Assembly (NCBI RefSeq): GCF_021738965.1
Contig: NZ_JAKKOQ010000015.1
Span: forward strand, 62,001-126,000
Source of the DNA: Gordonia zhenghanii
Lineage (GTDB): Bacteria > Actinomycetota > Actinomycetes > Mycobacteriales > Mycobacteriaceae
DNA length: 64,000 bases
Direction of reading: 5' to 3'
Shown here: positions 16,875 through 25,405 of the stretch, piece after piece
Numbering within the stretch: the stretch's first letter is position 1
Layout of the letters: each line of letters opens with the position of its first letter
Program-made: the position numbers and the translations under genes
Notes under the pieces: generated by a model
What the model saw: only the letters and a program-made list of their open reading frames with translations
Database searches by the model: none
What the model was told of the DNA's origin: nothing

Positions 16875-17510
16875 GTGGGCGACAAGCCGACAGATCTTCG
16901 GACCGAAGGTGTCACCGAACCAGTGCTGCAAGAACCAGTGCTGCAGGAACCCGTACAGGGTGGTCTCGACGACATCGCTCCCGGTCTGTTTCCGAACGGC
17001 ATCGTGCCGGACGAACTCGTCGGGTACCGCGTCCCCACGGCATGCCAGATCGCGGGCATCACGTACCGTCAGCTTGATTACTGGGCACGCACACAACTCG
17101 TCGTCCCGTCGATCCGCGGCGCAGGCGGATCCGGTACGCAGCGTCTGTACTCGTTCAAGGACATCCTCGTCCTCAAGATCGTGAAGCGTCTGCTCGACAC
17201 CGGTATCTCGCTCCAGAACATTCGCGTCGCGGTCGATCACCTTCGCCGCCGCGGCGTCGAAGATCTCGCACGCATCACCCTCTTCTCCGACGGCACCACG
17301 GTCTACGAGTGCACATCGGCCGAAGAGGTCGTCGACCTTCTTCAGGGCGGACAGGGCGTGTTCGGCATCGCGGTCTCCGGCGCGATGCGCGAACTGACCG
17401 GCACGATCGCCGACTTCCCGGCCGAGCGCGCCGACGGCGGCGTCAGCGAGGAATCGCCCGAAGACGAGCTCGCTGCCCGACGCAAGAACCGGACGCGCAA
17501 GACCGGGTAG
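16875..17510 (+). CDS. MerR-family transcriptional regulator (Rv1830-like)
   Basis: A 211-residue protein with a MerR-like winged helix near residues 48-120 (VPTACQIAGITYRQLDYWARTQLVVPS, QRLYSFKDILVLKIVKRLLDTGISLQNIR). The C-terminal part (GTTVYECTSAEEVVDLLQGGQGVFGIAVSG) is conserved in the mycobacterial orthologue Rv1830. The GTG at 16875 follows GAGGGA by about 6 bases. The N-terminus contains an in-frame 15-base repeat coding EPVLQ. A Lys/Arg tail (RRKNRTRKTG) ends the protein. It precedes the glycine riboswitch. Confidence 0.85.
   Translation: MGDKPTDLRTEGVTEPVLQEPVLQEPVQGGLDDIAPGLFPNGIVPDELVGYRVPTACQIAGITYRQLDYWARTQLVVPSIRGAGGSGTQRLYSFKDILVLKIVKRLLDTGISLQNIRVAVDHLRRRGVEDLARITLFSDGTTVYECTSAEEVVDLLQGGQGVFGIAVSGAMRELTGTIADFPAERADGGVSEESPEDELAARRKNRTRKTG
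16917..16961 (+). repeat. three 15-base tandem repeats in the MerR coding region
   Basis: Two nearly identical copies of GAACCAGTGCTGCAR (starting at 16917 and 16932) and a degenerate third at 16947 encode EPVLQ-EPVLQ-EPVQG. The repeat is in frame and in the variable N-terminal arm, so copy number could differ between strains without a frameshift. Confidence 0.8.
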
Positions 17511-17599
17511 TCCTCCGCACGTGCGACTGTGACCAGTACCGCCGGTCACGGACGGCTGTGTGCACGACGCGAGTTGGTACCCTGACCGTGCGCCGCTAC

Positions 17600-17805
17600 G
17601 CCACGGGAGAGCGTCGTCCGATCACCTCGGGCGTCCGCCGAAGGAGCAACACCTCTCCGTCAAACTCTCAGGCACCCGGGACCGTGGCATTGACGGCGTC
17701 TCTGGAAAGTGACGGGTTCGCTCGTCCGCCCACGGTGAAAGGCCGCGGTCACCCGCAGCCGAATCTCTCAGGCGTCGCTCCGCGACATGGACAGAGGGAG
17801 AGGGC
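17600..17805 (+). ncRNA. tandem glycine riboswitch controlling gcvP
   Basis: The 342-base gap before gcvP contains two glycine aptamers in series. The first has GGGAGAG (17605-17611), GCCGAAGGAGCAAC (about 17637-17650) and ACTCTCAGGCA (about 17664-17674). The second has TCTGGAAAG (from 17701), GGTGAAAGGCCGCGG, GCCGAATCTCTCAGGCGT (about 17758-17775) and a closing GGACAGAGGGAGAGG (about 17789-17803). These are the conserved cores of the family. Glycine binding should turn on glycine cleavage. After it, 17810-17845 can form hairpins (GTCCG...CGGAC) and the start region lacks a clear Shine-Dalgarno sequence. Confidence 0.92.
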
Positions 17806-17852
17806 CCAGTCCGGGCGCCGCGCTCGGACCTGACGACAGATAGGTCCCTCCT

Positions 17853-20744
17853 GTGACGGACACGTCCCTGCCGAACCCCGCCCCTTCCTCGCCGTTCTCG
17901 CAACGGCATCTCGGCCCGGATGCGGCCGAACTCGCTCGCATCCTCGATGTACTCGGCGTGGCGTCGCTCGACGAACTCGCCGCCGACGTGGTTCCCGCGA
18001 CGATCGCGGACGGAGTCGGCGACGATGGCGTCGCCACCGGACTCGACGCACTTCCTGCCCCGCTGAGCGAAGCCGCGGCCACCGCCGCGATGCGCGAACT
18101 CGCGAACCGGAACGTCGTCGCCCGGTCTATGATCGGCCTCGGCTATTACGACACGCACACGCCGACCGTGATCAAGCGCAACATCCTCGAGAATCCCGCG
18201 TGGTACACGGCGTACACGCCGTACCAGCCGGAGATCAGCCAGGGCCGTCTCGAAGTGCTCCTCAACTTCCAGACGATGGTGTCGGACCTGACCGGGATGG
18301 AGGTCGCCAACGCGTCGATGCTCGACGAGGGCACCGCTGCCGCTGAAGCCATGACCCTGCTGCGTCGCGCCGCGAAGGCGAAATCGCCCCGCGTCGTGGT
18401 GGACGCCGACCTGTTCCCGCAGACGCGCGCTGTCATCGACACGCGTGCCGAGCCTCTCGGCATCGAGGTGGTCGAAGCCGTCCTCGATCCGACCGCAGAC
18501 GGTGCGGGTCTGCCCGACGGCGACTTCTTCGGTGTCGTCTTCCAGACGCCCGGAGCCTCGGGCGCGCTCGTCGACGCAGGCCCGATCATCGAGGCGGCGC
18601 ACGCCCGCGGTGCACTCGTCGCGGCAGGCGTCGACCTGTTGGCGGCGACGCTCGTCACCCCGCCCGGGGAACTCGGGGCGGACGCCTGCTTCGGCACCAC
18701 CCAGCGCTTCGGCGTCCCGATGGGCTTCGGCGGCCCGCACGCGGGCTACCTCGCCGTGCACACCAAGGTGACCCGTCAGCTTCCGGGCCGACTCGTCGGA
18801 GTCTCTAAGGACGCCGACGGCGCCGTCGCCTACCGGCTGGCATTGCAGACGCGGGAACAGCACATCCGCCGTGAGAAGGCGACCAGCAACATCTGTACCG
18901 CGCAGGTCCTGCTCGCGATCATCGCCGCGACCTACGCCTCGTACCACGGTCCGGACGGTCTCAAGGAGATCGCGCGCCGCGTGCACGACACCACGGCCGA
19001 CCTCGCGAACCGGCTGACCGGTGCGGGCCTGAGTGTGGAGCACGCCTCGTTCTTCGACACGATCGTGGTGCGGGCGGACGGTCGCGCCGCGGAGGTCGTA
19101 GCGGCCGCCAAGTCCGAGGGTGTCAACCTCCGACTGGTCGACGGCGACCGCATCGGCATCGCCTGCGACGAGACGACGACCGAGGCCGACGTCGCCGTCG
19201 TCCTGCGGGCCTTCGGCGCACCTGAGGCCGAGTCGTCTTCCTTCGCGCAGCCGATCGAGAACCGGACGAGTGAGTACCTCACGCATCCCGCCTTCACCTC
19301 CCACCGCACCGAGACCTCGATGCTGCGGTACCTGCGCGCCTTGTCGGACAAGGACATCGCACTGGACCGAAGCATGATTCCGCTCGGCTCGTGCACCATG
19401 AAACTGAATGCGGCCACCGAGATGGAGCCGATCACCTGGCCGGAGATCGGCGGACTGCACCCGTTCGCGCCGCTCGGTGACTCCGAGGGCATCCGTGAAC
19501 TCATCACCACCCTCGAGGACTGGCTCGTCGCCGTCACCGGATACGACCGGGTGAGTCTGCAGCCGAATGCTGGTTCGCAGGGGGAGTACGCAGGCCTGCT
19601 CGCGATCAGGAACTACCATCGCTCCCGCGGCGACGAGGCGCGCGACGTGTGCCTCATCCCGTCGAGCGCGCACGGCACCAACGCCGCCTCGGCCGTCATG
19701 GCCGGCCTGCGCGTGGTGGTCGTCGCCAGCCGTGACTCGGGCGACGTCGACATCGACGATCTGCGCGCCAAGATCGACAAGCACCGCGACGAGCTGGCGG
19801 CCATCATGATCACCTACCCGTCCACGCACGGCGTGTTCGAGCACGAGGTCACCGACATCTGCGGCGCCGTCCACGATGCGGGTGGCCAGGTGTATGTCGA
19901 CGGAGCGAACTTGAACGCCCTCGTCGGGTTGGCCCGACCCGGTCAGTTCGGCGGCGACGTCTCGCATCTGAACCTGCACAAGACGTTCTGCATCCCGCAC
20001 GGCGGTGGTGGTCCCGGTGTCGGCCCTGTCGCCGTCCGCGAACACCTGGCTCCGTTCCTGCCGGGTCACCCGCTCGCCGAGGAACTCGACTCGACCGGGA
20101 TCACGATCTCGGCCGCCCCGTACGGCTCGGCGTCGATCCTGCCGATCACTTACGCGTACATCGCGATGATGGGCGCGCAGGGGCTGCGTGCCGCGTCGTT
20201 GACGGCGATCGCGTCAGCGAACTACATCGCACGCCGCCTCGGTGACCACTACCCGGTGCTGTACACGGGCGAGAACGGCTGGGTGGGACATGAGTGCATC
20301 CTCGACCTGCGGGATCTGTCCAAGCAGACCGGCGTCTCGGTCGACGACGTCGCCAAGCGTCTTGCCGACTACGGCTTCCACGCCCCGACCATGAGCTTTC
20401 CGGTGGCCGGGACCCTCATGGTGGAGCCGACCGAGAGTGAGAACCTCGCCGAGATCGACGCGTTCATCGACGCGATGATCGCGATCCGCGGCGAGATCGA
20501 CAAGGTCGCCGACGGTACGTGGACCGCCGACGACAACCCGCTCGCCGGTGCACCGCACACGGCGGAGTGCCTGGTCGGCGAGTGGGATCACGGTTACGAC
20601 CGGATGACCGCCGTGTACCCGACGGGACTGCCGTCTTCCGGAGGTCGGGTCAAAGTCTGGCCCGCGGTCCGTCGGATCGACGGCGCGTTCGGCGACCGCA
20701 ACCTGGTGTGCAGTTGCCCGCCGCTGGAGGCCTTCGCCGAGTAG
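17853..20744 (+). CDS. gcvP: glycine dehydrogenase (decarboxylating), P protein
   Basis: A 963-residue PLP enzyme that decarboxylates glycine and loads the aminomethyl group on GcvH. It is the fused alpha2-type protein. The N-terminal half has [10 protein letters not shown] and [21 protein letters not shown]; the C-terminal half has [18 protein letters not shown] and the PLP lysine Lys710 in [18 protein letters not shown]. Length is standard. The GTG at 17853 lies 50 bases after the riboswitch and is preceded by CCCTCCT rather than a ribosome-binding site, so initiation may be controlled by RNA folding. Only 4 bases separate its stop from the convergent gene. Confidence 0.96.
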   Translation: MTDTSLPNPAPSSPFSQRHLGPDAAELARILDVLGVASLDELAADVVPATIADGVGDDGVATGLDALPAPLSEAAATAAMRELANRNVVARSMIGLGYYDTHTPTVIKRNILENPAWYTAYTPYQPEISQGRLEVLLNFQTMVSDLTGMEVANASMLDEGTAAAEAMTLLRRAAKAKSPRVVVDADLFPQTRAVIDTRAEPLGIEVVEAVLDPTADGAGLPDGDFFGVVFQTPGASGALVDAGPIIEAAHARGALVAAGVDLLAATLVTPPGELGADACFGTTQRFGVPMGFGGPHAGYLAVHTKVTRQLPGRLVGVSKDADGAVAYRLALQTREQHIRREKATSNICTAQVLLAIIAATYASYHGPDGLKEIARRVHDTTADLANRLTGAGLSVEHASFFDTIVVRADGRAAEVVAAAKSEGVNLRLVDGDRIGIACDETTTEADVAVVLRAFGAPEAESSSFAQPIENRTSEYLTHPAFTSHRTETSMLRYLRALSDKDIALDRSMIPLGSCTMKLNAATEMEPITWPEIGGLHPFAPLGDSEGIRELITTLEDWLVAVTGYDRVSLQPNAGSQGEYAGLLAIRNYHRSRGDEARDVCLIPSSAHGTNAASAVMAGLRVVVVASRDSGDVDIDDLRAKIDKHRDELAAIMITYPSTHGVFEHEVTDICGAVHDAGGQVYVDGANLNALVGLARPGQFGGDVSHLNLHKTFCIPHGGGGPGVGPVAVREHLAPFLPGHPLAEELDSTGITISAAPYGSASILPITYAYIAMMGAQGLRAASLTAIASANYIARRLGDHYPVLYTGENGWVGHECILDLRDLSKQTGVSVDDVAKRLADYGFHAPTMSFPVAGTLMVEPTESENLAEIDAFIDAMIAIRGEIDKVADGTWTADDNPLAGAPHTAECLVGEWDHGYDRMTAVYPTGLPSSGGRVKVWPAVRRIDGAFGDRNLVCSCPPLEAFAE

Positions 20745-20748
20745 CGCC

Positions 20749-21183
20749 TCACCGTGCGTCGGTGTACGCGAACGCGCGTGCGCCGACGCCGAGGAGTTCG
20801 ACGAGATCGGGTGTGAGGCGATCGATCAGGGCGTGGGCGTGCGGGCCGCGCAGGGTGACGCCGTCGGCGACTCCGGTCGCCTCGATGTCGTGCAGGAGCC
20901 GGACGAGGGTCGCGACCGTGCCGGGGTGCACGATCGTCCCGGTCCGGGCGCCGGGCGCCCACCCCGGGTTCGCGTCGGCGTATTCGGCGAACGCCGCTGT
21001 CACCGTGTCGGCGACGTGGACGTCGATGTCGACGAACACCGGGCGAGCGGAGCGAGCGGCCGCTGCTGCGGCCTCACCGAGACTCGACGACCGGATCCGG
21101 GTGGGTGGCGCACCCGCGGACGAGTCGGTGAGCTCGGTCCAGTCGGCGTCGTCGGACTCGACGGCGATGCGTAGCGCTCTCAT
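20749..21183 (-). CDS. small protein resembling the C-terminus of an LLM monooxygenase
   Basis: A 144-residue protein, last gene of the sulfur-scavenging operon, overlapping the flavin reductase stop by 4 bases. The segment GTIVHPGTVATLVRLLHDIEATGVADGVTLRG followed by LTPDLVELLGVGAR resembles the end of NtaA/DszA-type flavin monooxygenases, where a GT-x-E-V-A-D-x-L region is followed by GADGF-x-L and a final helix. The preceding VFVDIDVHVADTVTAAFAEYA also fits such a core strand. No N-terminal barrel is present. It may be a remnant or a stand-alone subunit; this resemblance is by eye only. Confidence 0.5.
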   Translation of the reverse strand: MRALRIAVESDDADWTELTDSSAGAPPTRIRSSSLGEAAAAAARSARPVFVDIDVHVADTVTAAFAEYADANPGWAPGARTGTIVHPGTVATLVRLLHDIEATGVADGVTLRGPHAHALIDRLTPDLVELLGVGARAFAYTDAR

Positions 21184-21707
21184 GCGGGATGCTCCTGTTC
21201 CAGATGGCGGAAACGGCTGTGGTGGAAGATGATCGGTTCGACGTCCGCCGCTGCGAAATGACCGTGCACGGCGAGGAGTGCGATCACGTGATCGCCCGCC
21301 GGAATCAACTGATCGACCCGAGTGTGAAATCCTGCTGCCGCGCCGTCCACATGGATCGCACCGTTGTCGGTCGCGGCCCAGTCGACGCCGTCGAATCGTT
21401 CGGACGCGGGTCTGCGGAGATGATCGGCCACCTCGCGTTGGCTGCTACCGAGCACGGTCACGCCCCAGTGGTCTGCGTTGCGGAGCACCGGCAGGGTCGT
21501 CGACGTATGAGCGATGTTCACCGAGATCAGCGGGGGATCCAGGGACACCGAGGTGAACGACGAGGCGAGCAGGCCGACCGGACCGTCGGGGCCGAGTGCG
21601 GCGACGACGACCAGGCCGGACGGGACGTGGCCGAACACCCGACGCAGTTCGTTGCCGGCCTCGTGGGCGGTGAGGTCTGTGGAGGTGAAATCCGTTGTGA
21701 CAGTCAT
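21180..21707 (-). CDS. flavin reductase family protein
   Basis: A 175-residue NAD(P)H:FMN reductase of the HpaC/DszD-like fold. Typical pieces are FGHVPSGLVVVAALGPDGPVGLLASSFTSVSLDPPLISVNI (FMN-binding strand region), LRNADHWGVTVL, and GDHVIALLAVHGHF. It would supply reduced FMN to the two LLM monooxygenases and the DszC/SfnB-type proteins of the same operon. It overlaps the following small gene (ATGA) and lies 59 bases after ssuD. Confidence 0.88.
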   Translation of the reverse strand: MTVTTDFTSTDLTAHEAGNELRRVFGHVPSGLVVVAALGPDGPVGLLASSFTSVSLDPPLISVNIAHTSTTLPVLRNADHWGVTVLGSSQREVADHLRRPASERFDGVDWAATDNGAIHVDGAAAGFHTRVDQLIPAGDHVIALLAVHGHFAAADVEPIIFHHSRFRHLEQEHPA

Positions 21708-21766
21708 TATCTCCCTACTTGCGTAGATCTATGTAGTCGAGCTGTGCGGTGGTGGATCGGACCCGG

Positions 21767-22939
21767 TCAGCGTCCGGCCGGGACGAAAGGGGTGCCGGTA
21801 TTCGTCGACAGTGAGGTCCGGCCTGCGTCGAAGAGTCCGCGCCGCGTCAATTCCGGGATCACACCCTCACCGAACCAGTACAGCTCTTCTAAGTGGGGGT
21901 AGCCCGAGAGCACGAACTCATCGATGCCGACGGCGGCGTACTCGGCGATCAGGTCGGCGACTTCGGTGTGCGAACCCACGAGTGCGGTGCCGGCGCCGCC
22001 GCGGACCAGGCCGACGCCCGACCACAGACCGGGGTACACCTCGAGGGCGCGCGGATCCCGCCACGAGCCGTCCGCGCGATGCGACTCGTGCAGGGCACGC
22101 ATCGCGGCCTGACCGGTCGACTCGCTGCGGCCGAGCCCCGACTGCACGTGGGTCACGGTCTCCTCGTCGAGGGCTGCCAGCAGCCGCCCGGCCTCGGCCC
22201 AGGCCTGTTCGGAGGTGTCCCGAGCGATCACGTGCAGCCGGATGCCGAACCGCACGGTCCGACCCTGCTGTTCGGCCAGGGATCGGATCCAGTCGATCTT
22301 CGCGGCGACGGCCACCGGTGGTTCGCCCCACGTGAGGTAGACATCGCTGTGGCGTGCCGCGACCGGCCCGGCCTCCGGGGACGAACCGCCGAAGTAGATC
22401 GGCGGCACCGGATCCGGGAGTGACGGGATGCTCGCGTTCTCGACGGTGATGTGCTCGCCGCGGTGCGTCACTGCCTCGCCCGCCCACAGGCGACGGACGA
22501 TCGAGAGGAAGTCGTCGGTCCGCGCGTACCGGGACGCCTTGTCGAGGCTGTCGCCGTACGCCCGCTGTTCGGCAGGCTCGCCACCGGTCACGACGTTGAG
22601 CAGGATGCGCCCGGGCGCATGCTTGGCGAAGGTCGAGGTCATCTGAGCGGCCAGCGTCGGACTGATCAGTCCGGGACGGAACGCGACGAGGAAGCCGATG
22701 CGTTCGGTCTCCCGCGCGAGCATCGCCGTCGTCAGCCACGCGTCCTGGCACCAGGCGCCTGCCGGTGTGAGTGCGGCGGTGAAGCCGAAGTCCTCGGCGG
22801 CGCGTCCGATGGACGAGAGGTAACCGATGGACGCGTCACGGTCACCGCCCGCGACTCCGGCGGGCAAGCCGTGACCGCCTCCGACGATGAACCGGGAGTC
22901 GCCGTACGTCGGCAGGAACCAGTGAAGTTTTACAGACAT
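21767..22939 (-). CDS. ssuD: FMNH2-dependent alkanesulfonate monooxygenase, SsuD-type
   Basis: A 390-residue LLM-fold monooxygenase that splits sulfonates to sulfite and aldehyde. The start MSVKLHWFLPTYGDSR, the FLVAFRPGLISPTLAAQMTSTF strand, RILLNVVTGGEPAEQRAYGD and PIYFGGSSPEAGPVAARHSDVYLTWGEPP segments match SsuD. The ATG at 22939 gives the usual length, with AAAGGAA upstream; a longer in-frame start within the preceding gene is unlikely. The operon partners supply reduced flavin. It could act on other sulfonates or on products of the upstream enzymes. Confidence 0.85.
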   Translation of the reverse strand: MSVKLHWFLPTYGDSRFIVGGGHGLPAGVAGGDRDASIGYLSSIGRAAEDFGFTAALTPAGAWCQDAWLTTAMLARETERIGFLVAFRPGLISPTLAAQMTSTFAKHAPGRILLNVVTGGEPAEQRAYGDSLDKASRYARTDDFLSIVRRLWAGEAVTHRGEHITVENASIPSLPDPVPPIYFGGSSPEAGPVAARHSDVYLTWGEPPVAVAAKIDWIRSLAEQQGRTVRFGIRLHVIARDTSEQAWAEAGRLLAALDEETVTHVQSGLGRSESTGQAAMRALHESHRADGSWRDPRALEVYPGLWSGVGLVRGGAGTALVGSHTEVADLIAEYAAVGIDEFVLSGYPHLEELYWFGEGVIPELTRRGLFDAGRTSLSTNTGTPFVPAGR

Positions 22940-22971
22940 GTCGAGACGTTCCTTTATAGCGTTGATAGAGG

Positions 22972-24141
22972 TCAGAGAGTTCCGTGGCTGGGCGGAGGCT
23001 GGCGTTCGACGGCCCAGCGGCCGAGATGCTGGAGCTTCCAACGCTCGGGGTCGTGCAGGGTGTGCGTACGGGCGTCACGCCAGTAGCGGTCGAGGTTCGC
23101 CCGCCCCGAGGCCGTACGTGTGCCGCCGAAATCGAACAACTCGCTGCCGGCCCGCCGGGCGGCACGGCCGGCGGCTACCTTGGCCGCCGCAGTCGCCAGG
23201 GCTGCGTCGGCGATCGTCTCCGGAGTCGATGCGGCCTCTGCCTCGTCGATCCGGTCGGCCGCCTCGCGGAGGAGCGCGGCCGCCGACCGAACCGCGAGCT
23301 CGAGTTCGCCTGCCTGCGCGACGAGGAGAGGATCCTCGGCGGCCCGCTCGACGCCTGCTTCGAACCACGGTCGAGCGCGGTCCGCGAGTTCCGGAACGCT
23401 GTCGAGGGCCCCGCGAGCGATGCCTACGTCGATCGCGGCGTGCACCAGTTGTGCGCGGGTGCCGTACGTGCTCGGTGTCGCGAGCAGACGTGTGTAGTCC
23501 AGGACGAGGTCGGCGTTCACGTCGACGTCGTCCAGGAGGACAGTGCCGCTGCTCGTCGTGCGCTGTCCGAGGCCGTCCCAGTCGTCGTCGATAGTGATCC
23601 CGGCTGCGTCGGCGGGGACGTAGGCGATGACACTGCCGCCGTCCGGTCCGATCGCTCGTACCGCCAGGATGTCGGCGAACACGGCCCCGGTGGCATAGAA
23701 CTTGCTGCCGGTCAGCCGCAGCCGCCCGTCGCGGCGACGCAACGTGGTCGCATCGTCGAGGACGGTCTTCCCGCCGCGTTCGGTCTGAGCGTTCGCGACC
23801 CGCGCCCCGTCGAGTACCCGGGAGAACAGGTGCTTCTTGAGCACGTCCGACCCGACCCGGCGGGCGGCGTCGACGAACACGAAATGACTCTGGGGGATCT
23901 GCGCGACGCTCGGATCCGCGGCGGCGAGGACCGCGACGACCTCGGCGAGGGGGCGGGCTCCGAGACCGGGCCCACCGAACTCGGCCGGCACGGTGACCGC
24001 GAGCAGGCCCGTCGCAGTCAGTGCTTCGACTACGTCGAAGGGGAGAGCACGGTCGCTGTCGCGCGCGCTCGCACCCGTTGCCAGAACGGGTGCGATGCCG
24101 CGCGCGGCAGCCACCGCGGACTCGTGATCGGTGATGGCCAC
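22972..24141 (-). CDS. SfnB/DszC-type acyl-CoA dehydrogenase-fold monooxygenase
   Basis: A 389-residue flavoprotein of the acyl-CoA dehydrogenase superfamily. It shows N-terminal helices (ATGLLAVTVPAEFGGPG), a middle strand domain (LTGSKFYATGAVFADILAVRA) and a C-terminal FGGTRTASGRANLDRYWRDARTHTLHDPERWK. The last segment is typical of the SfnB and DszC group, which uses FMNH2 and oxygen and lacks the usual catalytic base. In other bacteria these proteins serve sulfur acquisition. It is 3 bases from its upstream neighbour and about 30 from ssuD. Confidence 0.82.
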   Translation of the reverse strand: MAITDHESAVAAARGIAPVLATGASARDSDRALPFDVVEALTATGLLAVTVPAEFGGPGLGARPLAEVVAVLAAADPSVAQIPQSHFVFVDAARRVGSDVLKKHLFSRVLDGARVANAQTERGGKTVLDDATTLRRRDGRLRLTGSKFYATGAVFADILAVRAIGPDGGSVIAYVPADAAGITIDDDWDGLGQRTTSSGTVLLDDVDVNADLVLDYTRLLATPSTYGTRAQLVHAAIDVGIARGALDSVPELADRARPWFEAGVERAAEDPLLVAQAGELELAVRSAAALLREAADRIDEAEAASTPETIADAALATAAAKVAAGRAARRAGSELFDFGGTRTASGRANLDRYWRDARTHTLHDPERWKLQHLGRWAVERQPPPSHGTL

Positions 24142-24144
24142 GGG

Positions 24145-25365
24145 TCAGCTGTACAGAGTGAACTGCGGAGCGCGAGCGTTCAACACCCAGTCGCCGATCT
24201 CCCTCGCCTTGTATGCGACCGGGTCGTGGACAGTGTGGGTGCGAAGATTGCGCCAGTGCCGGTCGAAACCGTATGCGCTGGTCGTGGCCCGGGCCCCCTG
24301 GATCTCGAACAGACGGGACGCGGCCTCTAGCGAGACCTTCGTGGTGACGAACTTGGCCTCGGCGATCGCGATCGCGGTATCGGCGCGCTGATCGGCAGAC
24401 AGCGAGTCGCCGATGTCGAGAGCCGACTGTAGCGCATCGCCTGCACGATCGGACAGAAGTGCTGCGCCGCTGATCTGGGCACGCAGCTCACCGATCGTCT
24501 CCAGGACGTACGGGTCGTCGCCTGCACTGTCGAGGCCGGACGTCTCCCACGCGCTCGCGTTCAACCGGGTCCAGTCGAGTGCCTCCTCGAACGCGCCTTC
24601 GGCGGTGCCGATGTAGAAGTTGACGAACGCGAGCTGCCAGTGCGGAGTGACGAGTGTCTGATGGGGTGTGAACGTGGGCGGTGAGTCGGGATCGCCGAGG
24701 ATCTCGCTCACGTGCACCACGGTGTTGTCGAACACGACACCGCCGGAATCGGTGAGACGCTGGCCGATGTTGTCCCAGTCGCCTTGCGGCTTGAAGCCCT
24801 CCCGGTCGGTGGGCAGGGTCAGGAAGATCAGTGCGTCACCGTAGGAGGCGGTCACCGACAGCTGGTCGGCGACACTGGCTCCCGACGCGAAGGTGCGGCG
24901 GCCGTTGAGTCGGTACGAGTCGCCGTCCTTGGTGAGCACTAGCCCGTCGGCCCCGCGCGGGTTCTGCACTCCGCCCCAGAACAGTTTCTCCTGTCCGTTA
25001 CGGCGGGAGATCGCTTCGGCTTGTTCTGGAGTTCCGAAGAGGTGGGGAATCCGTTGCTGCGCAAAGTGATAGCCGATCAAGTGTGCGATAGAGGTGTCGC
25101 CGCGAGCAATGCGCCTGGTGATCTGCTGGCTCTGCGCATAGTTCAGGCCGGATCCGCCGACCTCGACGGGCTCGCCGACCTGGAGCAGATCGTGCTCGCG
25201 CAGGAGTTCGATCTCCGCGATGGGATCGGCGTTCGCCCGATCGCGCTCGGTGGCGGTGGCGCGCAACTCCGCCGCCACGAGGTCGGCGCGGCGGAGCGCG
25301 TCGGCGAACAGGTCGTCGCGTGTCTCGACGTCGTGGGTGCGGCGGTCATTGTTCGTGATGGTCAT
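24145..25365 (-). CDS. DszC/SfnB-type flavin monooxygenase (second paralogue)
   Basis: A 406-residue paralogue of the neighbouring gene. Features include LREHDLLQVGEPVEVGGSGLNYAQ, LNGRRTFASGASVADQLSVTA, and the C-terminal FEIQGARATTSAYGFDRHWRNLRTHTVHDPVAYKAREIGDWVL. This end is close to DszC (dibenzothiophene monooxygenase) and related sulfoxidising enzymes. Only 3 bases separate it from the next gene, so the two are co-translated and might form a heteromer. The substrate (dimethyl sulfide or sulfone, thiophene or other organosulfur) is not defined by sequence. Confidence 0.82.
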   Translation of the reverse strand: MTITNNDRRTHDVETRDDLFADALRRADLVAAELRATATERDRANADPIAEIELLREHDLLQVGEPVEVGGSGLNYAQSQQITRRIARGDTSIAHLIGYHFAQQRIPHLFGTPEQAEAISRRNGQEKLFWGGVQNPRGADGLVLTKDGDSYRLNGRRTFASGASVADQLSVTASYGDALIFLTLPTDREGFKPQGDWDNIGQRLTDSGGVVFDNTVVHVSEILGDPDSPPTFTPHQTLVTPHWQLAFVNFYIGTAEGAFEEALDWTRLNASAWETSGLDSAGDDPYVLETIGELRAQISGAALLSDRAGDALQSALDIGDSLSADQRADTAIAIAEAKFVTTKVSLEAASRLFEIQGARATTSAYGFDRHWRNLRTHTVHDPVAYKAREIGDWVLNARAPQFTLYS

Positions 25366-25405
25366 GGTGATTCCTTTTGCAAGCCGGAGGTTATGGGGAC
25401 AGCGG

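Noticed and set aside
17622-20069. 815-codon open frame opposite gcvP
   Set aside because: Shadow of gcvP with biased Arg/Val/Asp content and no family match.
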